Positions 1-8,594 are shown, counted from the first letter of the stretch. The stretch: 64,000 nt of DNA from DASCOT01 sp965197275 (GCA_965197275.1 CBDAMQ010000025.1:1-64000); one strand, 5' to 3'. Program-made: numbers and translations. The notes: a model not told the origin generated them from the sequence alone.

Positions 1-44
1 TGTCCTACTTCAAGTGTCCGGGGTGACGGATCTCCCGTGCTCTC

Positions 45-791
45 CTAATTTTCGGACCTTGCGACGACCCACATGAACGACTGGACGTCGATCACATCGC
101 AAGCTCCGAGAGGTCTGAGTTTGTCGAGCAAGGCATCCGCAAGGCTCGTCTTGTCTTCTTCCGCCGGTAGAGACGACACGGCTCGGGCCAGTTCGTGGAA
201 TCGCGCACCGTCGATCGTGTCGCTGGATAGAAGGCGGAGCAGAGCAAAAGAGAACTGTGTAGCCGCCGAATCGACCGGAAGGCCGTCACGAAACGCTGCA
301 GCCTCGGTACTGAAAAGCAGATTCGTACGGCCCTGGACTCGCAGGCTCCGACACCGGAGTTCCCCGATCTCGACTTGCTCAAGTAGGCGCTCAGCACAGC
401 CATCGCCGAGTTCGGCTCGGTACAGCTCATGAGCCGCTACTTTGTAGGCGCGCTCTCCAGAGTGCAAGTCGCCGATGTACGCGGGATCGTCGAACCCGTC
501 CCGATACCGGCCGAGGAAGATCTGCACGCAGTCGTCAACTAAGAGCCGCTTCTTCCGAAACCGGGTCGTCCGTTCCTCCAGGGGCGGCAGGTTGTCGAGG
601 AATTCGTCCGTTTGGATTGAAGCCACCGCAAGCCTGGCGATGCCGGTGTCGATCGTCTTGGCCGCATCTCCAGGTGCGTCTCGAAAATATACGGTCATTT
701 TCTTGTCCTCTACGGCCAATACCTTCCCTGGCCCCCATTGGGGACGTTTGGGGTGCACCACGAGCTGCCCGACTTGGTGTCTGTTAGTCAT
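45..791 (-). CDS. DUF3553-type N-terminal domain protein, otherwise unknown
   Basis: Protein of 248 residues. The first ~45 residues (VGQLVVHPKRPQWGPGKVLA, then a short beta stretch ending YFRDAPGDAAKT) resemble the small beta-barrel DUF3553 module, which elsewhere sits at the C-terminus of UvrD-type helicases and on stand-alone proteins; it is thought to bind nucleic acid or protein. The remaining ~200 residues are charged, mostly helical in character and have no motif I recognise. There is no signal peptide or membrane segment, so it should be cytoplasmic. The start at 791 puts the conserved module at the N-terminus. The gene stands alone: downstream is the window edge and upstream is a degraded stretch. 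The domain match is from memory of the family and the specific role is unknown. Confidence 0.6.
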   Translation of the reverse strand: MTNRHQVGQLVVHPKRPQWGPGKVLAVEDKKMTVYFRDAPGDAAKTIDTGIARLAVASIQTDEFLDNLPPLEERTTRFRKKRLLVDDCVQIFLGRYRDGFDDPAYIGDLHSGERAYKVAAHELYRAELGDGCAERLLEQVEIGELRCRSLRVQGRTNLLFSTEAAAFRDGLPVDSAATQFSFALLRLLSSDTIDGARFHELARAVSSLPAEEDKTSLADALLDKLRPLGACDVIDVQSFMWVVARSEN

Positions 792-1501
792 TTGTTGCGG
801 GGCTAACCCGAACTCAGGTTCCGATGCTCTGGCTGCACGAACGATCGCCGCCTTCTAGTCCTCACTGATCCCCCGTCGCGTTGTGATGTCACGACTCTCC
901 CCATTGATCCACCGACGGTTGCGCAGCCAGATCCGCATCGCTGTAGAGAGGAAACGACGTAGCGTCCCAATGGCTCTCCCTCCGGTGTGGTGCAAGTCCG
1001 ACAAACAGGTGTCGGGCCTGCTACGCACTGCCGACGGGTCTCGCGGAATCTCGTGGTTTTGGTCGTCCAGATTGACGTTGGCGCAGCATTGCTACATCGA
1101 GATCTCGGGCTCGGTCCGGATCGCGTCAGAACCACGCGTCAGGCACTCGCACTCGGGCCAGCGGATGGGTGCGCATGGGGGCTCCCAGCGCCTCGACGCG
1201 GCAGACAGTGGCTACGCGAAGGAGGTGGATCTATCTCGCGGGCGGGAGGACGATCTCTCGCGGCCCACCCCGGAAATCCCATCGGATCTCGCGTTCCGCC
1301 AAACTCGGCGGCCGTCAGGCGTCGGCGGTGTCGAACGCTGCGAGCAACTCGTCCATCGTGACGGCTCAGCGCGCGTACCAGCTCTGCGCGCAACCTGGCG
1401 CCCGCGGCCAGCTGCGCAGCCGTTGACCGGGACGGCTAGGCCTCGAGTCCCGCATCGCATCATCCGTCCTGAACCTGGACCGGTGGCGAGCCACCGAGCA
1501 G

Positions 1502-1689
1502 GGTGACATTGACGCGCAGAACAACCTCGGGGACATGTACGCCAATGGCTAGGGCGTCCCAGAGGACGATGCCGAACCCGTCCGTTGGTACCGCTTTGCC
1601 GCTCAACGGGGCCACACGCATGTGCGCAGTTCCACCTCGGGATCGAATATAGCCTCGGCTATGGCGTTCCCCCGAGCCCAGCTCTATGA
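1502..1689 (+). pseudogene. Sel1-like (SLR) repeat protein remnant
   Basis: Reading from 1502 gives one Sel1 unit (AQNNLGDMYANG, in-frame TAG, then GVPEDDAEPVRWYRFAAQRG), and after a shift of frame near 1620 a second unit (AQFHLGIEYSLGYGVP) ending in TGA. The alternating A-x-x-x-LG-x-x-Y-x-x-G-x-GV pattern is diagnostic of Sel1/TPR-like solenoid repeats. Both a stop codon and a frameshift interrupt it, so this is a decayed fragment. Flanking sequence shows no further repeat units. Confidence 0.7.
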
Positions 1690-2221
1690 CTTGATCAGCT
1701 CCGGCTCCGAACTACAGCGTCGCCCCAGGCAGCCGGCCGGAGGCTATCCTCGATCAGTCCGTCCCGGGTGTTTCGGCTGCGGCGGCGCGAACCTCGCATG
1801 GGCAAGTGGACCCTCAGCTCGGCCTGGCGATAGGCGGCGCAGCGGGTCATGAGGCTGACCTGCTAGGCGATGATCTCGTCGCGCGTAATGCCGGTTCCGG
1901 AGCCGCTCTGGTTCTACTACATCGTGCCGGATTGCCCGAGGTCTCGGGTATCCTTGTGAAGAGGCGACCTCTAGGGATTGGACGTGCAGTCGATGATGGA
2001 CAGGTTGGAGCTACGAACCCCCGGCGCCCGCTGGCTGGCGGCGGCGGCATTGTAGACGTGGCCGCCGGGCCTCGTCGCAGCACCAGGGCAGCTCGACATG
2101 CCCTTGCTCGAGGAGTACGTCTTCGATCTCGGCGACTCGCTCGGCGAACTGTCATTCGTGGATCGAAACCTCGGGAACGGCACTGCGAAACTGCGGTTCG
2201 ACTTGCGGCCGCATCCGCCAA

Positions 2222-2485
2222 GGCGGCTACAGAGCGCGCATCGAGCTATCGCGCCATGTATCGCCGGACGAGATTGTTTTGGCGCTGCTCGTCGACCGCA
2301 TCGAGATCGAGTTCCAGGATGTTGATGGTGCGGTGCTGAAGCGTGGGCGGCTCGACAACGAGGACGGCAGCACGTTCTTCATCATCGGCGACTCTGCCGA
2401 CGGCTTCTTCGCGCACGAGGCGCGCGTACGCAAGTTGAGTGCGGCCCGCAAAGTGTCACTACGCGTCCTCGGAAACTACGAGTGA
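2222..2485 (+). pseudogene. C-terminal fragment of an unidentified protein
   Basis: The frame ending at the TGA at 2483-2485 reads like genuine protein (LLVDRIEIEFQDVDGAVL, then DGSTFFIIGDSADGFF) with balanced hydrophobic and acidic residues, unlike the neighbouring shadow frames. No credible start with a ribosome site is present, and the upstream part runs into debris, so I read it as the C-terminal piece of a broken gene. I do not recognise the family. Confidence 0.35.
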
Positions 2486-2499
2486 GCTCGAGCTCCGTG

Positions 2500-2626
2500 C
2501 CGCGGGGTCGCACGGCGTATAGGTCGGCGCGGATCCTCCGGGCCACCTCGAGCACCGCGTAGCCCGCCGCGGTCAGCGCGAAATACCTACGCGTCGCCGC
2601 GCCGGAAAGCGCTCGCATCAGCAAGT
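2500..2626 (-). pseudogene. PadR-family regulator fragment
   Basis: The minus-strand frame contains a segment RRYFALTAAGYAVLEVARRI, which matches the wing and following helix of PadR-type winged-helix regulators (usual pattern RRYYxLTxxGxxxL). Only about 40 residues remain, the recognition helix is missing, and the adjoining sequence belongs to a different fragment on the other strand. PadR genes commonly accompany ADOP permeases, and an ADOP gene lies at 18.5-21.2 kb, so this may be a relic of another such cassette (inference). Confidence 0.4.
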
Positions 2627-2649
2627 CGCGATCTCACGCAGCCCTGGAT

Positions 2650-2797
2650 CGAGAGGCTCCTCGCCGAACGCGCCCTCCAGCTCGGAGATGGATTCACCCT
2701 GAAGCGGTTCATGGACGAGTTTGCCGCCGTCGGTGTGATCCCAGTATCGATGGTGCGCCGGGAGTTGACCGGGTACGAGAGCGAGGTCCCGCGTTAG
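2650..2797 (+). pseudogene. C-terminal fragment, DUF885-like
   Basis: The frame ending at the TAG at 2795-2797 reads ERALQLGDGFTLKRFMDEF, then AAVGVIPVSMVRRELTGYES. This resembles the extreme C-terminus of DUF885-family exported peptidase-like proteins, where a F-x-[LI]-x-x-F-x-[DE] segment is followed by G-x-[IL]-P-[VL] and a helix. The rest of the gene is absent; immediately upstream is the PadR fragment on the opposite strand, and 43 bp downstream the IS begins. The family assignment rests on a short stretch and is tentative. Confidence 0.35.
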
Positions 2798-2900
2798 AGC
2801 CGCTGCGCACCCGACACCCGCCGCGCGCGCCCGAGAAACTGGGCCTCCCCCGATTTCCCGGACACCTTTGGAAGCCCGATAAAGGGCTCGGAGGTGAAGC

Positions 2901-3194
2901 ATGGGGTCACGACGGCGGTACAGTCGCGAGTTCAAGATTGAGGCAGTGAGGATGGTGACGCAGCTGGGCCATCCGGTGTCTGAGGTGGCCCGGGATCTGG
3001 GTGTTGGCCGCGGCATGTTGACCAAGTGGCGCAAACAGCTCCAGGAGCAGGGGGTCACGGCGTTTCCGGGCGCGGGGAAGATGCCCGACCAGGACCTGGA
3101 CGGGCAACAGCTACGGCGGGACGTGCGGCGAGTACGGCAGGAGCGCGACATTCTAAAAAAAGCGTTGGCGATCTTCTCGGAACGCCCGCGATGA
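2901..3194 (+). CDS. IS3-family transposase OrfA (IS-A)
   Basis: Protein of 97 residues with the IS3/IS911 OrfA layout: an N-terminal helix-turn-helix (RRRYSREFKIEAVRMV to GVGRGMLTKWRKQL, residues ~4-45) that binds the terminal repeats, then a leucine-zipper-like helix ending ERDILKKALAIF. A run of seven A (about 3155-3161) lies near the end, where IS3 elements shift ribosomes by -1 to make the OrfAB fusion transposase. The stop overlaps the OrfB ATG (ATGA at 3191-3194). OrfA itself is intact. Confidence 0.85.
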   Translation: MGSRRRYSREFKIEAVRMVTQLGHPVSEVARDLGVGRGMLTKWRKQLQEQGVTAFPGAGKMPDQDLDGQQLRRDVRRVRQERDILKKALAIFSERPR

Positions 3195-4234
3195 AGTACC
3201 CGATCATCAAGCAACTGTCCGGCAAGTTCCCGGTGCGGCGGTTGTGCAAGATGCTCGAGGTGTCTCACGGCGGTTACTACGAGTGGCGAGGAAGGGGGCC
3301 GAGCCCGAGAGCGCGAGAAGATCGCCGTCTACGTGTGCAGATCAGAGCTGCATTCGGAGAGAGCCGCGACCGTTACGGAAGTCCGCGTATCCACAAGCAA
3401 CTTCGGCAACGAGAGATCCGCTGCTGTCGCAAGCGGGTAGCTCGGCTGATGCGCCAGGAAGGACTTCGAGCTCGCCAACCCCGTCGGTTCCGGGTGACAA
3501 CACGGCCCACACCTGGGCGGTCAGCGGCGCCCAACGTGCTGGCACGGCGCTTCACGGTGGATGCCGTGGACAGCGTCTGGGTGGGCGACCTGACATACCT
3601 GTGGACGCAGGAAGGATGGCCATACCTGGCCGTGCTGATGGATCTGTGCTCGCGACGGATCATCGGCTGGGCGGTGAGCGAGACGATGACGGACGATTTG
3701 ACGCTGGCGGTCCTGGATCAGGCCTTGGAGCAACGCCGTCCCGGTTCCGGAGTGCTCCATCACAGCGACCGCGGCAGCCAGTACAGCAGCGACGATTACC
3801 TAGACAAGCTGCGTGACCGTGGCTTCACCATCAGCATGAGCAGGAAAGGAGACTGCTGGGATAACGCGCCGATGGAGAGTTTCTTCTCTACCCTGAAGTT
3901 CGAACTCGGTGGCTGCTTCAGTTCCGGGCGGCGGCCCGAGCCGAGTTGTTCCACTACATCGAAGTGTTCTACAACCGGGCTCGCATGCACACCTCGATCG
4001 GAGACCAGAGTCCAGCTCAGTTCGAGGCGGCAATGCGGCGGCCAGGCCAGAGCGGCCAATCAGCTGTGGAAGCTGACGCGCCCGTGGAAATCGACTCCCG
4101 ATTTCCACCGTCGCTTGGACAACGCTCCGCGTTGCCAACAGCTCCCACAGCCGCTAATACGACTGACCTGCCCCCTGGAAACTGGACCCATCGAAGCGAG
4201 AAAATCTCCGTAATCGAAAGAGGAGGAGAAACTC

Positions 4235-4501
4235 GTGAAGAGGTCCCGATTCAGCGACGCGCAGATCGTCACGGCGATCAAGCAGGTGGAGCTGGGGGTA
4301 CCGATCCCGGAGCTGTGCCGCAAGTACGGGATCAGCCAGCAGACGTTTTAACGGTGGCGCAGCAAGTACGGCGGGCTGGCCCCAAGCGAGCTGCGACGGC
4401 TCAAGGAGCTGGAGCGGGAGAACGGCCAACTCAAGAAGCTGGTAGCCGATCTGAGCCTGGACAAGCAGATTCTCCAGGATGTGCTGGCAAGAAAAGTCTG
4501 A
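4235..4501 (+). pseudogene. IS3-family transposase OrfA (IS-B), in-frame stop
   Basis: The GTG at 4235 follows a good ribosome site (aggaggag). The 88-codon frame encodes a helix-turn-helix (FSDAQIVTAIKQVELGV to GISQQTF) and a coiled helix (LKELERENGQLKKLVADL). Codon 39 (4349-4351) is TAA where relatives have the Tyr of a TFYRWR motif, so a TAC-to-TAA change truncates it. Without OrfA, the OrfAB fusion cannot be made unless the stop is read through. Confidence 0.75.
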
Positions 4502-5334
4502 GGCCCGCGCGCAAGCGCCAGCTGGTGCGTCGAACCCGACAGCGGTACAAGATCGGGACGCGCCGCGCGTGCGGGCTGATGCAACTTCAGCGCAGCAGTT
4601 TCTACTATCGGCACCGAAAGGATCCGCAAGAGGCACTGCGACTCAGAATCCGCGACCTGGCGGCGGCTCGGCCACGCTACGGATATCGGCGATTACATGT
4701 GCTGTTGTGCCGGGAGGGCTGGAAGATCAACGCCAAGCGAGTGCTACGGCTGTACCAGCAAGAGAGCCTGCAGGTACGAACGCGACCCCGTCGACGAAAG
4801 GTCGCGGCGCGCCCGCGGGCTCACCTGCCGGCACCGGAGGCACCCAACGAGCGGTGGAGTCTGGACTTCGTCAGCGATGAACTGGCCAACGGCCGGAGGT
4901 TCCGCGTGCTCACGGTGATCGACATCCACAGCCGCGAATGCCTAGCACTGGAGGCGGACGTGTCGCTGCCCTCCAGGCGAGTCACGGAGGTGCTCGAGAA
5001 GGTCGTGGGACAGCGAGGCGCGCCGCTCGCCTTGACGCTCGACAACGGCACGGAGTTCACTTCCAAACACTTCGACGCTTGGGCTTACACGGCCGGTATC
5101 CAACTGGACTTCATCAGTCCCGGCCGACCGGTCGAGACCGGCTACATCGAGAGCTTCAACGGCAAGCTCAGGGACGAGTGCTTGGGCGTGAGCTGGTTCC
5201 TGAGCCTCTCCGAGGCTCAGGAACAGCTGCAGGCCTGGCGCCGCGACTACAACGAAATGAGACCGCATTCTTCCTTGGGGAATCTGCCGCCGGCTGTGTA
5301 TGTCCAACAGCTCCAACAGGTTGCCGAAGGATGA
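4498..5334 (+). CDS. IS3-family transposase OrfB (IS-B)
   Basis: About 278 residues in the -1 frame relative to orfA, the standard IS3 arrangement. It has HTH_21 (RPRYGYRRLHVLL), and an rve integrase core with the DDE triad in WSLDFVSDEL, LTLDNGTEFTS and GYIESFNGKLRDE, followed by the conserved MRPHSSLG segment. The frame is open to the end at 5334. The upstream stop in orfA probably makes this copy non-autonomous. The frame also runs back into IS-A with no stop; that is read-through, not a gene fusion. Confidence 0.8.
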   Translation: MRPARKRQLVRRTRQRYKIGTRRACGLMQLQRSSFYYRHRKDPQEALRLRIRDLAAARPRYGYRRLHVLLCREGWKINAKRVLRLYQQESLQVRTRPRRRKVAARPRAHLPAPEAPNERWSLDFVSDELANGRRFRVLTVIDIHSRECLALEADVSLPSRRVTEVLEKVVGQRGAPLALTLDNGTEFTSKHFDAWAYTAGIQLDFISPGRPVETGYIESFNGKLRDECLGVSWFLSLSEAQEQLQAWRRDYNEMRPHSSLGNLPPAVYVQQLQQVAEG

Positions 5335-5440
5335 TCACTCCAACCCCGAGATCTTCTCGTTCTGATGTGTCCAGCGTTGGGGAGCAGCTCACGACTACGA
5401 CAATGGATCTTAACTAAGTGTCCGGGAAAGCGGGGCAAGG

Positions 5441-5887
5441 TCACAACCCAATCGGCGGCTGGAGATGCTCGGGACGAGTCACCCAATCTGCGCCTCGGTT
5501 GACATAGTAGAGGGGCTTGCCGACAAGAACGACGCTTGCATACGCAGAGACCTTCAGCGCCAGCGCGATTCCAACATCGTGACCAAGGACATTCGCACCC
5601 ACGAAGAGCACGATCCCGAGAACGAACCACCCCAACACAGTCATCAATGCGATGCCGAAATCTTGCAACTCGGGTCTCAGGAACTGATCAATATCCGCCG
5701 CAGAGAGATCTCTCCCCGCTGATCGCTCAAGACTGTTCGAGATCAGGCGTCGAAGATGCGGCAGGGTTACGTGGTGGTAGAGCATCCTCCCGGCCGCGAG
5801 CACCGCGAGCGGAACCGCTACGAAACCCAAGGACGGAGGCTCCCTGAAGAAGCGCTCGGGAAACAGAACGGCACGAACTAGGTTCAA
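5441..5887 (-). pseudogene. Yip1-like membrane protein, C-terminus cut off by IS-A
   Basis: The 148-residue protein has hydrophobic segments at about residues 20-35, 85-105 and 108-130, with the loose topology of Yip1/YIF1-type membrane proteins that often accompany ABC transporters. Its start overlaps the stop of the upstream ATPase gene (ATGA, 5884-5887), so it is the third gene of the operon. The coding sequence runs into the right end of IS-A, and the TGA stop is the first three bases of that element (5441-5443). Yip1-type proteins are normally about 200 residues, so the last transmembrane part is probably missing. Confidence 0.65.
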
Positions 5888-6711
5888 GAGGTGATGTCGT
5901 CCTTGACCGGCTTGGTCGGGTCGCCTGACGGCTGAGCGAGCGTTGTAAGCGACACGGAAGAGTCAGTCGGACGGACCAGCGTTCGGTAGATCTCGCGAAG
6001 ATCTGCCTCAGCTGCGTGCCCCGCATCGCGCAGCTCATCACCGCGAGCAAGCGAGCGGAGTTCGTCGAGACTCCCAGACGCGATGATCTTGCCGGCCGAG
6101 ATCAACGCGAAGCTGTCACAAACATCCTGAAGCATGTGGAGCGCGTGAGACGAGAGAATGCTCGTGGCACCGGCCCCGTGGAACTGACGCAGAATCGCGC
6201 TCATAGCTTCCAGGCCGTGCAGGTCGACTCCATCGAACGGTTCATCCATCAGGATGAGACGGGGGTCGACAATGACCGCCATGGCGAACCCAAGCTTCTT
6301 GCGGGTCCCCTTGGAGCATTCAGCTACAACCTGATCGAACCAAGGAGCCAGATTCAGCACCTCCCCTAGTTCAGCGATCCTCTGGCTCGCTTTTCGTTCC
6401 GGAACTCCCTCAGTAGCGCAGATCCAACTCAGGTGCTCGCGCGGCGTCAGGAGGTCGAAGAGAGAACCATGTTCAAGGAGGACGCCGATCTGACGAGGGC
6501 GCGACGTGGAGAATTCCTCTGAGATGACAACCCGCCCCCGGCCACGAATCAGCCCTGTCAGGATGCTGATGAGCGTCGTTTTGCCGGCACCATTCGGTCC
6601 TACAAGGCCACAGGCTGCGCCGCGTTCGATCGAGAACGAAACCTTGTCCAGAGCAACTACGTTCCCGAAGCTCTTGCAGAGGTCCTCAACGACGACTACC
6701 GCGTCAGCCAT
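5884..6711 (-). CDS. ABC transporter ATP-binding protein
   Basis: Cytoplasmic ATPase of 275 residues that should energise the permease encoded just upstream. Motifs in order: Walker A GPNGAGKTT (~residues 38-46), Q-loop region, a signature-like AECSKGTRKKLGFA (degenerate LSGGQ), Walker B LILMDEPFDGVD and the H-loop LSSH. This layout is that of the CcmA/DrrA-type exporter subfamily, with a short C-terminal extension. It overlaps the permease gene by 16 bp (6696-6711) and the Yip1-like gene by 4 bp, indicating a translationally coupled operon. The substrate is unknown; the peptide gene upstream makes peptide export or immunity possible (inference). Confidence 0.85.
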   Translation of the reverse strand: MADAVVVVEDLCKSFGNVVALDKVSFSIERGAACGLVGPNGAGKTTLISILTGLIRGRGRVVISEEFSTSRPRQIGVLLEHGSLFDLLTPREHLSWICATEGVPERKASQRIAELGEVLNLAPWFDQVVAECSKGTRKKLGFAMAVIVDPRLILMDEPFDGVDLHGLEAMSAILRQFHGAGATSILSSHALHMLQDVCDSFALISAGKIIASGSLDELRSLARGDELRDAGHAAEADLREIYRTLVRPTDSSVSLTTLAQPSGDPTKPVKDDITS

Positions 6712-8216
6712 GCGCCGTTTCCCTTATGCAGTAGGGCGTCCCAGTTTTGATCTGCGAGCCGTTCGAGAGCCTTGTAACTAGCCGGTCTCAACGCGGCTGC
6801 AGCAAGCAACAGGCTGCCCGTAACCGCAAGCGCGGCCAGGATCGAGATGCGCCCGGTGTCGGTCAAGAACACAACCGCGACTACAGGTACGAGAAACACC
6901 GCCGACGCCACGGATTGGAACAGCGCGGCGGCGGGAGCAACGTAGTCGCCAGAAATGCGGCGTGGATCCCGTGGCTCAAAGAAAACAACCCCGATCACTC
7001 GGGCAACAATCGACTGCCAGAAGAAGAACCCGACCAGGGTCGTTCCTACAACGGCAACCTCGCTCGTCGTGAGCTTCGGCGATGATCCGATCCATGCGAT
7101 TAGACATACGATGATCTCCAGGATCACGAGCACCATGAGGTGAACGGTCTCTTTCGCGTTCCAGATCTGCGACCAATCGAGCCGTTGCAGCCTCAGGCGC
7201 GTCAGGCCGGGCCCATCAACCGAGAGCCCGTTTGCCAACAGTGGGTTCCACAACAAGAGGGGACCAAGACAGTAGAGAATTGGCCCCATGAGGGCTACTT
7301 CCGGCAAGTTGGCATAGGTAGCCACACCGGCAACGAGCACCGCGACGACGGCTATCCCATGAGCTCGTCGCCAACGAGACAGAGTCACCAACTCCTTCCA
7401 AACTCCCGATGCGAGAATCCCCCTCCACGCGACGGAGCCTCGACGCCCTCGGCTAGTAGCTGGTGCCTGCAAAGCATCGTGGTTCAGCAGGACGTACGCT
7501 TCGATGACAGTGGTGGTGAGCGCCGCCAGCGCCAAGCCGCCGAGGACCATTGTCCAGTCGCGGCTGCTCTCGTTGACGATGAATCGCGCCATAGCCGCCG
7601 GTGGGCTCAGCCCGACCACACCCGCGAGCAACGTCTCATCGACCGCCAAGAGCGCGATGGCAGCGAGCACACCTCCGAGAACGACCAGGGACCGCGTCCA
7701 TCCCAGTCCCCACCACAGGCGCTGGGCTAGGTGCAACAGAGATGGCGCTATCAGACCGTACGCAAGCAACACTGCACCGGCAGCGAGTGCAGACGTTTCT
7801 AGACCTTGCCAGGCTGCCAACAGGAGACCTATCGGCGCGATTGCTGGGACGAGCGCGGGGAGCTGACGCGTTGCGCTTATCGAGAACCGAATGGGCCAGA
7901 AAACCCGGTACGGGGAGCCACAGGACCGGTGCAAAGCGCTACGGAGCTTAGATTCAGCCGCCAGCTGACCCGTCATGCTCGGCAAGACGAGCATCCCCGC
8001 GAACGTCGCAGACAACCAGAACAGCAGGAGACCAATCGCGTCGCGCGTGGGCAGACTATCTAGCTGGCTGCCGACGAACCACGCGGTCCTTAGCGTCTGA
8101 TACAGAACTAGAGCGGCTAGGACGACGACCAGCGAGTTCTTCTTGAACGTACGGCGCGCACCTCTCCTCAGAAGAGTGACTTCTAGGCCGAAGATCTGTC
8201 GGATTAGACGCATCAC
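6696..8216 (-). CDS. ABC transporter permease, polytopic
   Basis: Protein of 506 residues with about 12 hydrophobic segments (for example LVVVLAALVLYQTL near residue 30, LLLFWLSATFAGMLVLPSM, LVVLGGVLAAIALLAV, and a C-terminal VFLVPVVAVVFLTDT). It reads as a large membrane-spanning domain with no soluble domain. The ATPase gene starts within its last codons, so the two form an exporter. I cannot place it in a named family. The start at 8216 lies 82 bp downstream of a truncated small membrane-peptide gene on the same strand. Confidence 0.7.
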   Translation of the reverse strand: MMRLIRQIFGLEVTLLRRGARRTFKKNSLVVVLAALVLYQTLRTAWFVGSQLDSLPTRDAIGLLLFWLSATFAGMLVLPSMTGQLAAESKLRSALHRSCGSPYRVFWPIRFSISATRQLPALVPAIAPIGLLLAAWQGLETSALAAGAVLLAYGLIAPSLLHLAQRLWWGLGWTRSLVVLGGVLAAIALLAVDETLLAGVVGLSPPAAMARFIVNESSRDWTMVLGGLALAALTTTVIEAYVLLNHDALQAPATSRGRRGSVAWRGILASGVWKELVTLSRWRRAHGIAVVAVLVAGVATYANLPEVALMGPILYCLGPLLLWNPLLANGLSVDGPGLTRLRLQRLDWSQIWNAKETVHLMVLVILEIIVCLIAWIGSSPKLTTSEVAVVGTTLVGFFFWQSIVARVIGVVFFEPRDPRRISGDYVAPAAALFQSVASAVFLVPVVAVVFLTDTGRISILAALAVTGSLLLAAAALRPASYKALERLADQNWDALLHKGNGAWLTR

Positions 8217-8297
8217 CGTTCGCTGACTCTTCTTTCCGCTACTTGGCCGGGGGCCCCAAGCCGAGCCCGACCCCCTGACCTTATTTCGGCGGGAAGA

Positions 8298-8517
8298 CTA
8301 ACCGCAGTAGTAGTACCAAGCGGCAGCGGCTCCAATTACAACGACAGCGTTACCGAGAACTCCTGCAACTGTACCCACAAGGATGTACTCAGAGCAGCAG
8401 TTCTCCGACCAGAGGTTGAAACACCTCCTGCCGCCGTACATGTCATCGAATTCGCTCGACTCCTCCCCGGCGTCGATGTAGCTATCGCACTCGATGCTGA
8501 GCGCGTCAGGATGGTCG
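8298..8517 (-). pseudogene. Small Cys-containing membrane peptide, 5' end removed by IS-C
   Basis: Reading the minus strand from the IS-C boundary down to TAG at 8298-8300 gives about 72 residues. There is an acidic N-terminal part (ECDSYIDAGEESSEFDDMYG), a Cys cluster (RRCFNLWSENCCSEY), then one hydrophobic helix with small-residue spacing (ILVGTVAGVLGNAVVVIGAA) ending WYYYCG. Five Cys are present. No start codon with a ribosome site remains before the IS terminus, so the gene has lost its 5' end. It is upstream of, and co-oriented with, the ABC transporter operon. I do not recognise the family; a bacteriocin-like or membrane-anchored substrate is one possibility. Confidence 0.5.
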
Positions 8518-8594
8518 TGACCTGACCCCCAATAGTCGGGCCAGTTTGAGAGTTAGGATTTGAGACTCTCAGGATGGCTCGGGAAGGGGGAGAA

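Larger units (their letters stand above)
792..2839. other. Degraded intergenic stretch with gene relics
   Basis: About 2 kb with no intact gene that I can support. Open frames here have skewed Arg/Pro/Ser-rich composition, typical of shadow frames in GC-rich DNA. Four relics are listed separately: Sel1 repeats, an unidentified C-terminal fragment, a PadR-like fragment and a DUF885-like C-terminus. Between about 792 and 1500, and between 1690 and 2220, I see no convincing coding, RNA or repeat signal. The stretch ends at the left end of an IS3-family element, which fits accumulation of debris beside an insertion hotspot. Confidence 0.55.
4164..5391 (+). mobile_element. IS-B: IS3-family insertion sequence nested in IS-A
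   Basis: Length is 1228 bp. The left end begins TGACCTGCCCCC and the right end is its imperfect inverse (read inward TGAGCTGCTCCCC followed by CTGGACACATC, against CTGGACCCATC on the left). The 4-bp sequence CGAC flanks it on both sides (4160-4163 and 5392-5395), a target duplication of the size usual for the IS407/IS51 side of the family. It carries orfA (with a stop) and an apparently intact orfB. Its position inside IS-A shows it arrived later. Confidence 0.88.
3191..5417 (+). pseudogene. IS3-family transposase OrfB (IS-A), frameshifted and split by IS-B
   Basis: From the ATG at 3191 the frame encodes an rve-type integrase: HTH_21 segment (LRVQIRAAFGESRDRYGSPR), then the DDE residues in VWVGDLTYL, HHSDRGSQYSS and DNAPMESFFSTLK. 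Near 3915-3940 the frame is lost; the expected continuation (ELFHYIEVFYNRARMHTSIG) is one frame away. IS-B then interrupts the tail at 4164. Joining 4163 to 5396 keeps that frame open to TAA at 5415-5417, at the edge of the right repeat. The gene is therefore dead by both a frameshift and an insertion. Confidence 0.8.
2840..5443 (+). mobile_element. IS-A: IS3-family insertion sequence, interrupted by IS-B
   Basis: Imperfect terminal repeats of about 29 bp lie at 2840-2868 and, inverted, at 5416-5443. They share the core TTTCCCGGACAC and begin TGG/TGA; roughly 22 of 29 positions match. Inside are IS3-type orfA and orfB in a -1 relation. A second IS3 element, with a CGAC duplication, has inserted into the 3' end. 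Removing it leaves about 1.37 kb, a normal size for this family, and restores the orfB reading frame to a TAA at the right terminal repeat. No target duplication is evident outside IS-A, and the flanks are unrelated, so an IS-mediated rearrangement probably followed insertion. Confidence 0.8.

Noticed and set aside
1..44. AAGTGTCCGGG near the left edge, also present in the IS-A right repeat (5416)
   Set aside because: Only 11 bases match and the following sequence differs, so I cannot support an IS end here.
883..1506. A 207-codon forward open frame in the degraded region
   Set aside because: Arg/Ser/Pro-rich, no motif, overlapped by equally long frames on both strands, and no ribosome site; it looks like a GC-driven open frame.
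3946..5334. A single 462-codon frame spanning both IS elements, as if a fusion transposase
   Set aside because: It is read-through created by insertion of IS-B in the same frame as the IS-A tail; the terminal repeats and CGAC duplication show two elements.
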